From NCBI RefSeq assembly GCF_009208055.1, contig NZ_WFKI01000006.1:1-64000 (forward strand): a stretch of DNA of 64,000 nucleotides. The letters are read 5' to 3'. Under the pieces are notes generated by a model that saw only the letters and a program-made list of their open reading frames with translations, ran no database searches and was not told the DNA's origin. Each line of letters opens with the position of its first letter. Position 1 is the stretch's first letter. The position numbers and the translations under genes were made by a program. Source of the stretch: Poseidonibacter ostreae. GTDB lineage: Bacteria; Campylobacterota; Campylobacteria; Campylobacterales; Arcobacteraceae. Below are positions 16,406-24,761 of this stretch, in pieces.

Positions 16406-16433
16406 GTCCTTGTATACTTAAGTATATAACGAT
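16406..16433. promoter_or_regulatory. Probable ModE operator of the mod operon
   Basis: A 28-bp palindrome centred at 16419/16420 matches at 11 of 14 paired positions and has a perfect 14-bp core, TATACTTAAGTATA (16413-16426). Its modE-distal arm reads TATATAACGAT (16423-16433), the half-site type known for E. coli ModE operators. It lies a few bases before the modE ATG on the minus strand, covering the expected transcription start and Shine-Dalgarno. Binding would repress the whole operon when molybdate is plentiful. Confidence 0.7.
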
Positions 16434-16567
16434 AAAATCTTAGCTATTGCTTACTTAAAATTTAGTAAATTAGTATTATTTTCAAATAATTTCAGACCTA
16501 ATAAGATAGAAGATGTTAAAATACATAAAAAATAATTTTATATAAAAATATATTTAAAAGGTAAATA

Positions 16568-18064
16568 ATGAAAAGTGTTCCAGCAATAGAGGAATGGCTA
16601 AATAAATTTTCAATTAATAACTATATTATAACAGATGATTTACAAGTAATGGTATTTGGAAATGTTAATTTAAATGGAAAGCTTGATGTAAAGAAATTAC
16701 CTATAAGTTTTAAATCAGTTGATGGTTATTTTGATATAAGTAATAATTCATTAGAATCACTTGAGGGATGTCCTGAAAGTGTTTTAAAAGATTTTAACTG
16801 TGCGTTTAATTCACTAGAATCACTCTTTGGAGCACCTTATAAAGCAGGGGATTTTGATTGTTCAAATAATAGATTAACATCATTATCTTATTGTCCAAAA
16901 GAGGTTAATGGTTTTTTTGATTGTAGTGAAAATCAAATCATATCAATAAAAGGAGCTCCAAGAACAGTTAAGGGACACTTTAAATGTTCAGATAATAAAA
17001 TAGGTTCATTAAAAGGTGGAGCTAAATATATTGATACATATTTTGATTGTTCAAATAACTTTTTATTAGATTTAGCAGGTGGTCCTATTACTGTAGGTCA
17101 AGATTACATTTGTAATGGAAATAAATTAACAGATTTAGAAAATATTGCAGATGAAATTGGGTGGGATTTAATTACTGATATTAGATTAAACCATGTAACA
17201 AGTTCACACGATGAAGAACATAATATTTGGAGATATAAAGGTAGTGAAGTCGTTGCTCATATTTATAAACCTTTAGTTGAATTATCAAATATTGATGATA
17301 TTAATAGATGGCTTAAAAAACATGGTATTGAAGGTTTTCATATTTTAAAAGATAACTCTGTTAATGTAAATGGTGACGTTCGTTTAGCTGATAAATTATC
17401 AAATTTATTAAAACTTCCTTTGAAGTTTAATATTGTTGATGGAAACTTTGACATCAGTGATAATGAATTGATTTCATTGGAGGGATGTCCTACAAAAGTT
17501 ACAGGAAATTTTCACTGTTTTAAAAATGAAATTTCATCACTTAAAGGATCTCCAAAAGAAGTTGGTGGAAGTTTTATTGTTTTAAAGAACAATATTTCAT
17601 CTTTGAAATATTCTCCTTCAATTGTAAAAGAAGATTATGTATGTTCTCATAATCCTTTAAAAGATTTAGAAGGCTTAAAAACAGTTCATGGAGCTGTTTT
17701 TACTAGTGTTAAATTAAATAAAGTTAAGTGTCAAAAATACATTTATAAATCAGTAGCAACATATAAATATCCAGGTAGTGTAGTAATGGATTATTTAGAT
17801 AAAGCTTATATTTCTCTAACTGATGAAGAAAAAAAATATGAAGCTACTAAGAATAATTTAAACAATGCAATCAGTAAAATGGTTAAAGATGGTTCTTTAA
17901 CAAAAGAGAAAATTACTGATACTTTGATTCTAAATTTAACAAAATATAATCTAAATGAATTAAAAGAAAAAGTCTTAAAAATAAAGAACCCTCCTGTTGA
18001 AAAGAAAAATACTGAATTAACAGAAGAAGATATTCTTAGCCTAGCTTTTGATAGTGAGCTTTAA
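16568..18064 (+). CDS. Leucine-rich-like repeat protein with duplicated repeat blocks
   Basis: The 498-residue cytoplasmic protein has no signal peptide. It contains a block of about seven 20-21 residue repeats of the pattern FDCSNN-L-SL-G-P--V-G (about 60-190), then a second block of four or five (about 285-375). Each block is preceded by the same lead-in, IEEWLNKFSINNY and INRWLKKHGIEGF, so the protein is an internal duplication. A charged helical C-terminus of about 100 residues ends in ILSLAFDSEL. Repeats with this GCP/GAP spacing are frequent in large tailed phages and some bacteria. Binding partners are unknown. Confidence 0.75.
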   Translation: MKSVPAIEEWLNKFSINNYIITDDLQVMVFGNVNLNGKLDVKKLPISFKSVDGYFDISNNSLESLEGCPESVLKDFNCAFNSLESLFGAPYKAGDFDCSNNRLTSLSYCPKEVNGFFDCSENQIISIKGAPRTVKGHFKCSDNKIGSLKGGAKYIDTYFDCSNNFLLDLAGGPITVGQDYICNGNKLTDLENIADEIGWDLITDIRLNHVTSSHDEEHNIWRYKGSEVVAHIYKPLVELSNIDDINRWLKKHGIEGFHILKDNSVNVNGDVRLADKLSNLLKLPLKFNIVDGNFDISDNELISLEGCPTKVTGNFHCFKNEISSLKGSPKEVGGSFIVLKNNISSLKYSPSIVKEDYVCSHNPLKDLEGLKTVHGAVFTSVKLNKVKCQKYIYKSVATYKYPGSVVMDYLDKAYISLTDEEKKYEATKNNLNNAISKMVKDGSLTKEKITDTLILNLTKYNLNELKEKVLKIKNPPVEKKNTELTEEDILSLAFDSEL

Positions 18065-18139
18065 CTTTAGACTAATTTTTTTTAGATATACTCGCGACAT
18101 AATAATATAAAGAATACTAGATATGGAGAGTAATATAAT

Positions 18140-19726
18140 ATGGTTCAAACGGTAAACCTTAAAAAAGCTTTTGGCGCAAGAGTTTTATTTCAAGAGATAA
18201 ATGTTAAGTTAGATGGTGGTAAAAGATATGGTCTTATAGGGGCTAATGGTGCAGGAAAAACTACATTCTTAAATATTTTATCTGGAAAAGATGATGCAAC
18301 TGAGGGTGAAGTTCAAATACAAAATGGTAAAAAAGTTGGAACTTTAGGACAAAATCAATTTGCGTATGAAGAATACACAATTTTTGATACAGTACTTTTA
18401 GGAAATAAAAGACTTTATGATGCAATTAAAGAAAAAGAAAAATTATACCTAGAAGAGTATACTGATGAAGTTGGTGATAGATTAGGTGAATTAGAAATTA
18501 TTTGTTGTGAAGAAGACCCAACTTATGAGTACGATGTAAAGATTACTAAAATTTTAGAAGATTTAGGGTTTCCAGCTGCACAACAAACTGACTTAATGTC
18601 ATCAATTACAGGTGGAGATAAATTCAAAGTTTTACTAGCACAAGTTTTATACCCTAAACCTGATGTATTATTCTTAGATGAGCCTACGAATAACCTTGAT
18701 ATTGCAACAATTGGTTGGTTAGAAAATCAATTACAACATCATGATGGTACAATGGTAGTTATCTCGCATGATAGACACTTCTTAAATGCTGTTTGTACAA
18801 ATATCTTAGATGTTGATTTTAAACAAATCAGAGAGTTCTCAGGGAACTATGATGATTGGTATATTGCTTCTATGTTAATTTCTAAGCAAAATGAAACAGA
18901 TGTAAATAAAAAATTAAAAGAAAAAGAAGAATTAGAAAAGTTTATTACTAGATTCTCTGCAAATGCTTCTAAAGCAAAACAAGCAACTTCTAGACAAAAA
19001 CAACTTGATAAGTTAAATGTTGGAGAAATTAAAGTTTCTTCAAGACGTGATCCATCTATTATCTTTAAACAGAAAAGAGAAGTTGGTAAAGAATTACTAA
19101 GTTTAAAAAATATTTCTAAATCATTTGATGGAGAAGTTGTATTAAATGATATTTCTCTTACAGTTGAAAAAGATGATAAGATTGCCTTAATAGGACCAAA
19201 TGGTGCTGGTAAAACAACGATGTGTGAAATCATGGTTGAGAATATGAAACCAGATGAAGGTATTGTTCACTGGGGTGCAACTATTCAAAATGGTTACTTC
19301 CCTCAAAATGCAACTGATTTAATTTCTGGTGATGGTACTTTATATGATTGGTTAAGAGATTTTGACAGAAATGCTGATATTGCAGAGATTAGAAACTGTC
19401 TTGGTAGAATGTTATTTAATGGAACTGAGCAAGAAAAATCTGTTAAGTCATGTTCTGGTGGTGAAAAACATAGAATGTTCTTATCAAAAATCATGTTAGA
19501 GCAACCAAACTTTATGATTTTAGATGAGCCTACAAATCACCTTGACTTAGAAGCTATTATTGCACTTGGTGAAGGATTACTTGCATATCCTGGTTCTGTT
19601 ATTTGTGTTTCACATGATAGGGAATTACTAGATGTTTATGCAAATAGAATTATTGAAATTCAACCTGATGGATCTATTATTGATTTTAAAGGTACTTATG
19701 AAGAGTATATTGAGCAAAAAGCATAA
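18140..19726 (+). CDS. ABC-F family ATPase, YbiT-like
   Basis: The 528-residue soluble protein has two ABC domains joined by a charged linker and no membrane segments. Domain 1 has Walker A GANGAGKTT (34-42), a variant signature SSITGGDKFKVLLAQ and LFLDEPTNNLD. Domain 2 has GPNGAGKTT, SCSGGEKHRMFLSK and LDEPTNHLD. ABC-F proteins bind ribosomes and relieve translation stalls. The length and the variant first signature fit the YbiT subgroup better than EttA or Uup. A strong hairpin terminator follows at 19747. Confidence 0.9.
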   Translation: MVQTVNLKKAFGARVLFQEINVKLDGGKRYGLIGANGAGKTTFLNILSGKDDATEGEVQIQNGKKVGTLGQNQFAYEEYTIFDTVLLGNKRLYDAIKEKEKLYLEEYTDEVGDRLGELEIICCEEDPTYEYDVKITKILEDLGFPAAQQTDLMSSITGGDKFKVLLAQVLYPKPDVLFLDEPTNNLDIATIGWLENQLQHHDGTMVVISHDRHFLNAVCTNILDVDFKQIREFSGNYDDWYIASMLISKQNETDVNKKLKEKEELEKFITRFSANASKAKQATSRQKQLDKLNVGEIKVSSRRDPSIIFKQKREVGKELLSLKNISKSFDGEVVLNDISLTVEKDDKIALIGPNGAGKTTMCEIMVENMKPDEGIVHWGATIQNGYFPQNATDLISGDGTLYDWLRDFDRNADIAEIRNCLGRMLFNGTEQEKSVKSCSGGEKHRMFLSKIMLEQPNFMILDEPTNHLDLEAIIALGEGLLAYPGSVICVSHDRELLDVYANRIIEIQPDGSIIDFKGTYEEYIEQKA

Positions 19727-19746
19727 TATACTTTTGTATTAAACAT

Positions 19747-19783
19747 AAAAAAAGGGGATGAGTTAACTCATCCCCTTTTTTTT
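19747..19783. terminator. Strong bidirectional Rho-independent terminator
   Basis: A perfect 18-bp arm pair centred at 19764/19765 reads AAAAAAAGGGGATGAGTT then its complement, ending in eight T residues. It serves the ABC-F gene on the plus strand and the thioesterase gene on the minus strand, which converge here. It is the most GC-rich, most canonical terminator in the window. Confidence 0.93.
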
Positions 19784-19805
19784 AGTAATTTAATTTGTTA
19801 AATTA

Positions 19806-20279
19806 CTATTTTCCACCTCTTGCAGACATTCTAGATTCTCTTCTTCTAATAGCATCTTCATATCTTCTTTTATCATCTTCTGTTACAAGATTTAACTTTG
19901 GAACAGGAGTTGGTTTTCCTACTTCATCTACTGCAATCATTGTAAAGTAACATACATTTGTATTTTTAATTGTATGATCTTTAATATCTTCCGAAATTAC
20001 TTTAATACCAATTTCCATTGATGTTCTTCCTGTATAGTTTACAGATGCATGGAAAGTAACTAATGAACCAATTTTAATAGGATTCTCAAATAATACCATA
20101 TCAACAGATAACGTAACTGCATACATTCCAGTATATCTAGCTGCACAAGCATATGCAACATGGTCAAGCATTTTTAATATCTCTCCACCATGAACATTTT
20201 TCCCTGAAAAGTTAGCTTTATCAGGTGTCATTAGCATAGTCATAGTTAATGATTTTTCTCTTTTTATTTCTTCACTCAT
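19806..20279 (-). CDS. Acyl-CoA thioesterase (hotdog fold)
   Basis: The 157-residue protein has the YciA/acyl-CoA hydrolase pattern: LMTPDKANFSGKNVHGGEILKMLD (the NVHGGEILK active-site helix region), a following YAVTLSVDMVLF strand and RTSMEIGIKV. It probably hydrolyses acyl-CoA esters in the cytoplasm, controlling CoA and acyl pools. The C-terminus is basic (RRRESRMSARGGK). It is monocistronic: its own promoter lies in 20280-20448, which holds nothing else I can recognise, and a terminator follows. Confidence 0.88.
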   Translation of the reverse strand: MSEEIKREKSLTMTMLMTPDKANFSGKNVHGGEILKMLDHVAYACAARYTGMYAVTLSVDMVLFENPIKIGSLVTFHASVNYTGRTSMEIGIKVISEDIKDHTIKNTNVCYFTMIAVDEVGKPTPVPKLNLVTEDDKRRYEDAIRRRESRMSARGGK

Positions 20280-20448
20280 TTACGTAGCCTTATTCTATAT
20301 ATATTTAAATTTTGACTCATTATAAAATAAAAACATAGTATAAGCATAGCAATTGTATAAATTATGCATATAGTTTAATGAACTATATAAAAAAGTAACA
20401 CATTTTATTTGATAAAGTAACTGAATTATTATTCATAAAAATAAAAAT

Positions 20449-22398
20449 TTAATTTATTAATTCATTCATTTCTATTTCTGTTAAAGTTTTTACCTTCAAA
20501 TCAACTGCTTTATCATATTTACTTCCAGCATCTTCACCATATATTAAATAATCAGTTTTTTTAGAAACTGAAGAGCTAACTTTTGCTCCAAGAGCTTCTA
20601 GTTGTTTTTTTATAATTCCACGACTAACACTCATAGTTCCTGTTAATACAACTGTAGTATCTTTGAAATTATTCTCTTGAATTTCTACTTTTGTTTCTAT
20701 TTCTGGTTTTATTATATCTAGTAGTTTTAATACTAAGTCATTATTTACTCTCATAAACTCAGTAAAAGAGTTAGCCATTTGCTCCCCAATACCATCAAGA
20801 GCAACTAACGAATCGTAATCAATACTAATTACATTTAATCCAAACTCTAAGCATATTTGCTTTGAAGCTACTTCTCCAATATGCTCAATTCCTAAGGCAT
20901 TTATAACTCTATGAAGTGTTGTGCCTTTTGTCTTTTCAATTGAGTTTAAAAGATTAGATATTTTCTTCTCTTTAAATCCTTCTAAATCTTGAAGTTTTTC
21001 GTATGTTAAAGAGTATAAATCTAAGATATCATAAATCTTTTTCTCACTAACTAATTGCTCAACTATTTTTATTCCTAAACCATCGATATTCATACAGTTT
21101 TTACTTGCAAAATATATAATAGAGTTTGCTACAATACTTGGACAATCAAGGTTTTGACATTTAATCAATGTTCCTTCATCTAAAAGTTCACTTTGACATT
21201 GTGGACACTCTTTAGGTCTTTGAATCTCTTCTTGTGTTCCATCTCTTCTGTCTGTAAATACTTTTGTGATTTTTGGAATAATATCTCCACTTTTTATAAT
21301 AATCACTTCATCATTTATTCGTAAATCAAGTCTTGCAATTTCATCATAATTGTGTAAGCTAGCTCGCTCAACTGTAGAACCATCAATAAGTGTAGGTTCT
21401 ACAACTGCAACAGGAGTTATAACTCCTGTTCGTCCAACTTGCTGAATAATATCTTTTATTCTTGTAGTTTTTTCAACTGCTGGAAATTTATATGCACATG
21501 AATATCTAGGAAACTTAACTGTATGACCTAACTCTTCTTGTGTTTCTAAGTCATCAATTTTTATAACCATTCCATCAAGCATCATTTCTATATCATTTCT
21601 AGCAGCAATTATTTCATGGTAAAGTTTTTCGATTCCCTCAACTGTTTTTGTATGAGTTGTCATTGGAGGATGAGCAAATCCTAATGAGTAGATATATTCC
21701 ATCATATCACTATTTCTAGTAAACTCTAAAGAATTCTCACCAATTCCCCAAACATTAAAAAATAGCTTTCTTTTTGCAGTAATACTTGGATCTAACTGTC
21801 TTAAACTTCCTGCAGCTGCATTTCTTGGGTTTGCAAATAAAGCTTCATTATTTTTTAATCTATCTTGATTTATTTTTTCAAAATCCGCTTTTTTAATTAC
21901 AATTTCACCTCTAATTTCTAAAAGTGATTTCTCTTTTATTTCTAAAGGAATAGAGTGAATTGTTTTTACATTATTTGTAATATCTTCACCAGTAGTTCCA
22001 TCACCTCTTGTAATTGCTTGTTTTAATAATCCGTTCTCATATATAAGGTTTAAAGATGCTCCATCAAACTTTGGTTCACAGTAAAACTCTAAATTTGTAT
22101 TTACTTTTTTAGCTCTATTAATCCAGTCTTCAAGTTCTTTTGTATTAAACACATCTTCTTGTGACCACATTCTACTTAAATGATTTGCTTTATTAAAACC
22201 ATCGAGTACAAAACCACCAACTCTTTTATTTGGTGAGTTTGGATGTGAAAGAGCAGGGTTGTCTTGCTCGTAAGCTAAACACTCTCTACTTAATAGGTCA
22301 TACTCTTCATCACTTGCTTGTGGATTATCTTCTACATAATATGCATGTGCCCATTTTATTAGTTTTTCTATTTTTTCTTTATATTCGTTGTTTGTCAT
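20449..22398 (-). CDS. ligA: NAD-dependent DNA ligase
   Basis: This 649-residue essential replication and repair ligase seals nicks using NAD+. The domains follow the family order. An N-terminal Ia domain (HAYYVEDNP, DEEYDLL) leads to adenylation motif I EPKFDGAS with nucleophile Lys110, then the OB fold. A four-cysteine zinc finger (CPQCQSELL, then CQNLDCPS) comes next, then helix-hairpin-helix repeats (IDGLGIKI, LDGIGEQM) and a C-terminal BRCT domain starting FKDTTVVLTGTM. Length and motifs are normal. It lies 17 bases downstream of a methyltransferase gene and is likely cotranscribed with it. Confidence 0.96.
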   Translation of the reverse strand: MTNNEYKEKIEKLIKWAHAYYVEDNPQASDEEYDLLSRECLAYEQDNPALSHPNSPNKRVGGFVLDGFNKANHLSRMWSQEDVFNTKELEDWINRAKKVNTNLEFYCEPKFDGASLNLIYENGLLKQAITRGDGTTGEDITNNVKTIHSIPLEIKEKSLLEIRGEIVIKKADFEKINQDRLKNNEALFANPRNAAAGSLRQLDPSITAKRKLFFNVWGIGENSLEFTRNSDMMEYIYSLGFAHPPMTTHTKTVEGIEKLYHEIIAARNDIEMMLDGMVIKIDDLETQEELGHTVKFPRYSCAYKFPAVEKTTRIKDIIQQVGRTGVITPVAVVEPTLIDGSTVERASLHNYDEIARLDLRINDEVIIIKSGDIIPKITKVFTDRRDGTQEEIQRPKECPQCQSELLDEGTLIKCQNLDCPSIVANSIIYFASKNCMNIDGLGIKIVEQLVSEKKIYDILDLYSLTYEKLQDLEGFKEKKISNLLNSIEKTKGTTLHRVINALGIEHIGEVASKQICLEFGLNVISIDYDSLVALDGIGEQMANSFTEFMRVNNDLVLKLLDIIKPEIETKVEIQENNFKDTTVVLTGTMSVSRGIIKKQLEALGAKVSSSVSKKTDYLIYGEDAGSKYDKAVDLKVKTLTEIEMNELIN

Positions 22399-22415
22399 GC
22401 TTTTTACTCTTAATT

Positions 22416-23117
22416 TTATATTTTTTGTAAGATATCAACTCTAAATGGTTTCATAAAAGAAGTCTCTTTACCATTGTTATAGCTGTTAAATTTATTTTTT
22501 ATTTTTTCTTCTAATTGAGGTGTTATATTATTATCATTATAAGATAAGTTCATTTGTTTAGTTTTAAAATCTTCAAAATCTTTATACGTAACTTCTGTTT
22601 GAAAGAATATCTCTCTAAAAAGTTTAAACTCTTCAGTTTCTACTGCTTCTTTTATATGAGTAAAGGCATCAATACGTACTTGTTCTTCATCATGAAACAT
22701 TGCAATAAGTTCATTTTGCCCACCTTTAAATAAAGGTTCTGATATATAAACAAGAGCATTTGGCTTTAAAACTCTTTTAATCTCTTTTAGTGCTTCTTTC
22801 ATTAAATCATATGGAATATGATGAAAAGATTTAAACATAAAAATCATATCAACACTTTCATCTTCAAGTTTAATATCTTGAGCACCATTTAGTTTAAACT
22901 CAATATTTGGAATATTTAACGATAAATTCTTTTCATGTTGTACTTCATCTACTTCACAAGCTATTACTTTTCTATTTGTACCATTTTGGGCAATCATTTT
23001 TGTCATAGATGCATTTCCACAACCTAACTCTAAAATTGTTTTATTATCTAAGTTTAGTGTTTCTACTAAATACATCTCATCTAAAGTTTGTGTAATATTA
23101 TCTTCAATTAATTTCAT
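22416..23117 (-). CDS. Class I SAM-dependent methyltransferase
   Basis: The 233-residue protein has the SAM-binding motif ILELGCGNASMT at about 28-39 and an acidic ACEVDE strand 2. Motif IV is DMIFMFKSFHHIP, and a EIKRVLKPNALVYISEP post-motif follows, as in Methyltransf_11 enzymes. No substrate-recognition domain is identifiable. The DUF2461 gene upstream is 60 bases away and ligA follows by 17 bases. It is not CmoA by motif, so it is not obviously linked to cmoB elsewhere in the window. Confidence 0.82.
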   Translation of the reverse strand: MKLIEDNITQTLDEMYLVETLNLDNKTILELGCGNASMTKMIAQNGTNRKVIACEVDEVQHEKNLSLNIPNIEFKLNGAQDIKLEDESVDMIFMFKSFHHIPYDLMKEALKEIKRVLKPNALVYISEPLFKGGQNELIAMFHDEEQVRIDAFTHIKEAVETEEFKLFREIFFQTEVTYKDFEDFKTKQMNLSYNDNNITPQLEEKIKNKFNSYNNGKETSFMKPFRVDILQKI

Positions 23118-23177
23118 TGTTTTCCATTTTTTGTATTTATAAAAAGTGATTATACTAAAATGATTTAATATAGTAAA

Positions 23178-23870
23178 TTAATCCTCAACTGTAAGTGTTA
23201 ACTCATACAACCATTGTCTTAACTCATCCATATCTTGAAAAACTTTAAAAGCTTTATCAACAATTTCTTCACTGTAAAAAGTATCATCAAGTTCATATGT
23301 TTGAAAGCCAAAAATTGCATTATACTTTGAAAGATAAGAGTATTCATCCTCTTGCTTAAAACCTTGTGGCAATCTTTTGTATTTTGGTTCTGGTGTCTGA
23401 TAGCCTTTTTGTTTTATATCTTCTAAGATATTGTGTAAATTCATGGCATTTGTTTTATTTTGGATATATTTTCTATATGCTTTTAATAAAGGTGGCTTAA
23501 AAGTTCTAATTCCAGTAGCTATATAATACATTTGTGTATTAAAGAAGAAATAATAACTAGCACTTTGCATTCTATGAGCCTGACCCTGCCAAAAGATTAT
23601 TCCAATTTTATCTTTCATAGGAGTTTTGTCTTTTGAGAATCTTACATCTCTATATATTTTAAATAAAGAACCAGATACTTTAGGTTTTGCTTTTATTGTA
23701 GGAACTAAAATCTCTAAAGTCTCTCCCATTTCCTCTACAAAAGCTACATTTGGTTTTAATATATTCTCTTCCCAAATATGTCTATTGTTTTCAAACCAAA
23801 CCTTTGTATTATTTAGTTCTAATTGTTTTAAAAACTCTACACCTTCTTTTTTAAATCCATTAAAAGTCAT
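23178..23870 (-). CDS. DUF2461 family protein
   Basis: The 230-residue protein matches DUF2461 by its features: FLKQLELNNTKVWFENNRHIWEE near the N-terminus, KIYRDVRFSKDKTPMKDKIGI in the middle, and ASYYFFFNTQMYYIATG. It is about the usual size. The family is widespread and functionally uncharacterised, with no catalytic residues assigned. It is divergent from the small membrane-protein pair at 23950. Confidence 0.85.
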   Translation of the reverse strand: MTFNGFKKEGVEFLKQLELNNTKVWFENNRHIWEENILKPNVAFVEEMGETLEILVPTIKAKPKVSGSLFKIYRDVRFSKDKTPMKDKIGIIFWQGQAHRMQSASYYFFFNTQMYYIATGIRTFKPPLLKAYRKYIQNKTNAMNLHNILEDIKQKGYQTPEPKYKRLPQGFKQEDEYSYLSKYNAIFGFQTYELDDTFYSEEIVDKAFKVFQDMDELRQWLYELTLTVED

Positions 23871-23949
23871 AATTTTCCATTTTTATTATTTTTTCAAATT
23901 ATATCAAAAACAATTAGATATAATTCTTTTAATAAACAATGGAGAATAT

Positions 23950-24294
23950 ATGAGCTACTTAGATATATGTATAATTGGTTGGAATTTAAATGCTTTGATG
24001 TTCGTAATAAACTTCTTTCTAGCAATTAGAACAATCTCAACACAAGATAGAGATACACTACAAAAAGAGAGTATGGTATTAAAAGAGTTAAAAGAAGAGC
24101 TTGATAACTACTATCCTTACAGAACTTACTCTACAATAATGACATATTTAGTTCCTTTTGCAGGATTCTTTAGAATGTCTTTTAGATTAATAGAAATGGT
24201 TTTTTTCTTTCAAAAAAATAAAAATACAAAAATGTTCGATTTCATGGTATACAAATACACTATGGAAATAAACAAGGTTAAAAACAATGGGTAG
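23950..24294 (+). CDS. Small membrane protein of unknown function
   Basis: The 114-residue protein starts at the ATG at 23950, which has GGAGAA upstream. Its frame continues open further upstream, but that part is antisense to the DUF2461 gene and has no supporting signal. A hydrophobic helix (about 8-28) is followed by a charged helical stretch and a second hydrophobic region (about 65-85, IMTYLVPFAGFFRMSFRLI). I do not recognise the family. It overlaps the next gene by 8 bases, so the two are translationally coupled and may form a complex. Confidence 0.6.
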   Translation: MSYLDICIIGWNLNALMFVINFFLAIRTISTQDRDTLQKESMVLKELKEELDNYYPYRTYSTIMTYLVPFAGFFRMSFRLIEMVFFFQKNKNTKMFDFMVYKYTMEINKVKNNG

Positions 24295-24757
24295 TTTAAG
24301 TGATATAGTAATTAACGCTTTGTATCAATTGTGGCACTTACTTCCAATTGTTATTGCGATTGTCTTATTTAAAAAATATATTGATAATAAAGATAAAAAA
24401 AACAGAAAAAATAAAAATGAAGAAAATGAGAAGAATGGTTTAACTTTAGAAGTTCGTGCTATAAAAAAGTATGAAGATATTTCTTATACAATAGTTAAAA
24501 GTGAATCAATTTTAGTTTGTACTAAAGAAGATAAAACAATTTTAATCCAATGTAATAACTCAATTGAAGCAAAATCTATTACAGATGATGATATAAAATC
24601 ATTTTATACTACAGCAATTAAGTATGTAAAAGAAAATCAATTAGAGATTAAAAATGTAGAGTTTAGGTATGCAATAGCTTATAAAGATGCTTTAAATAAG
24701 TCAGCTATTGAAATACTACTAGATGAGTTTTATAATTGTAAGTACGTTGTTTTATAA
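24287..24757 (+). CDS. Membrane-anchored protein with a restriction-endonuclease-like domain
   Basis: The 156-residue protein has one transmembrane helix (about 12-28), a very charged linker (about 29-50) and a C-terminal domain. There, LEVRAIKKYEDISY followed by TILIQCN and SIEAKSITDDDIKSFYTTA resembles the Mrr-type restriction-endonuclease-like fold. The position of the catalytic QxK lysine is occupied by asparagine (QCN, 88-90), so nuclease activity is doubtful. Coupling to the membrane protein gene upstream suggests a two-protein membrane assembly. The fold assignment is tentative. Confidence 0.5.
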   Translation: MGSLSDIVINALYQLWHLLPIVIAIVLFKKYIDNKDKKNRKNKNEENEKNGLTLEVRAIKKYEDISYTIVKSESILVCTKEDKTILIQCNNSIEAKSITDDDIKSFYTTAIKYVKENQLEIKNVEFRYAIAYKDALNKSAIEILLDEFYNCKYVVL

Positions 24758-24761
24758 CTTT

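Noticed and set aside
18847..19233. Antisense frame inside the ABC-F gene
   Set aside because: Long open antisense frames are expected opposite conserved coding sequence with this codon use. No start signal or domain is present.
23626..23949. N-terminal extension of the small membrane protein gene at 23950
   Set aside because: The added frame is antisense to the DUF2461 gene, has no ribosome binding site and joins unrelated sequence. The ATG at 23950 has GGAGAA and a normal hydrophobic start.
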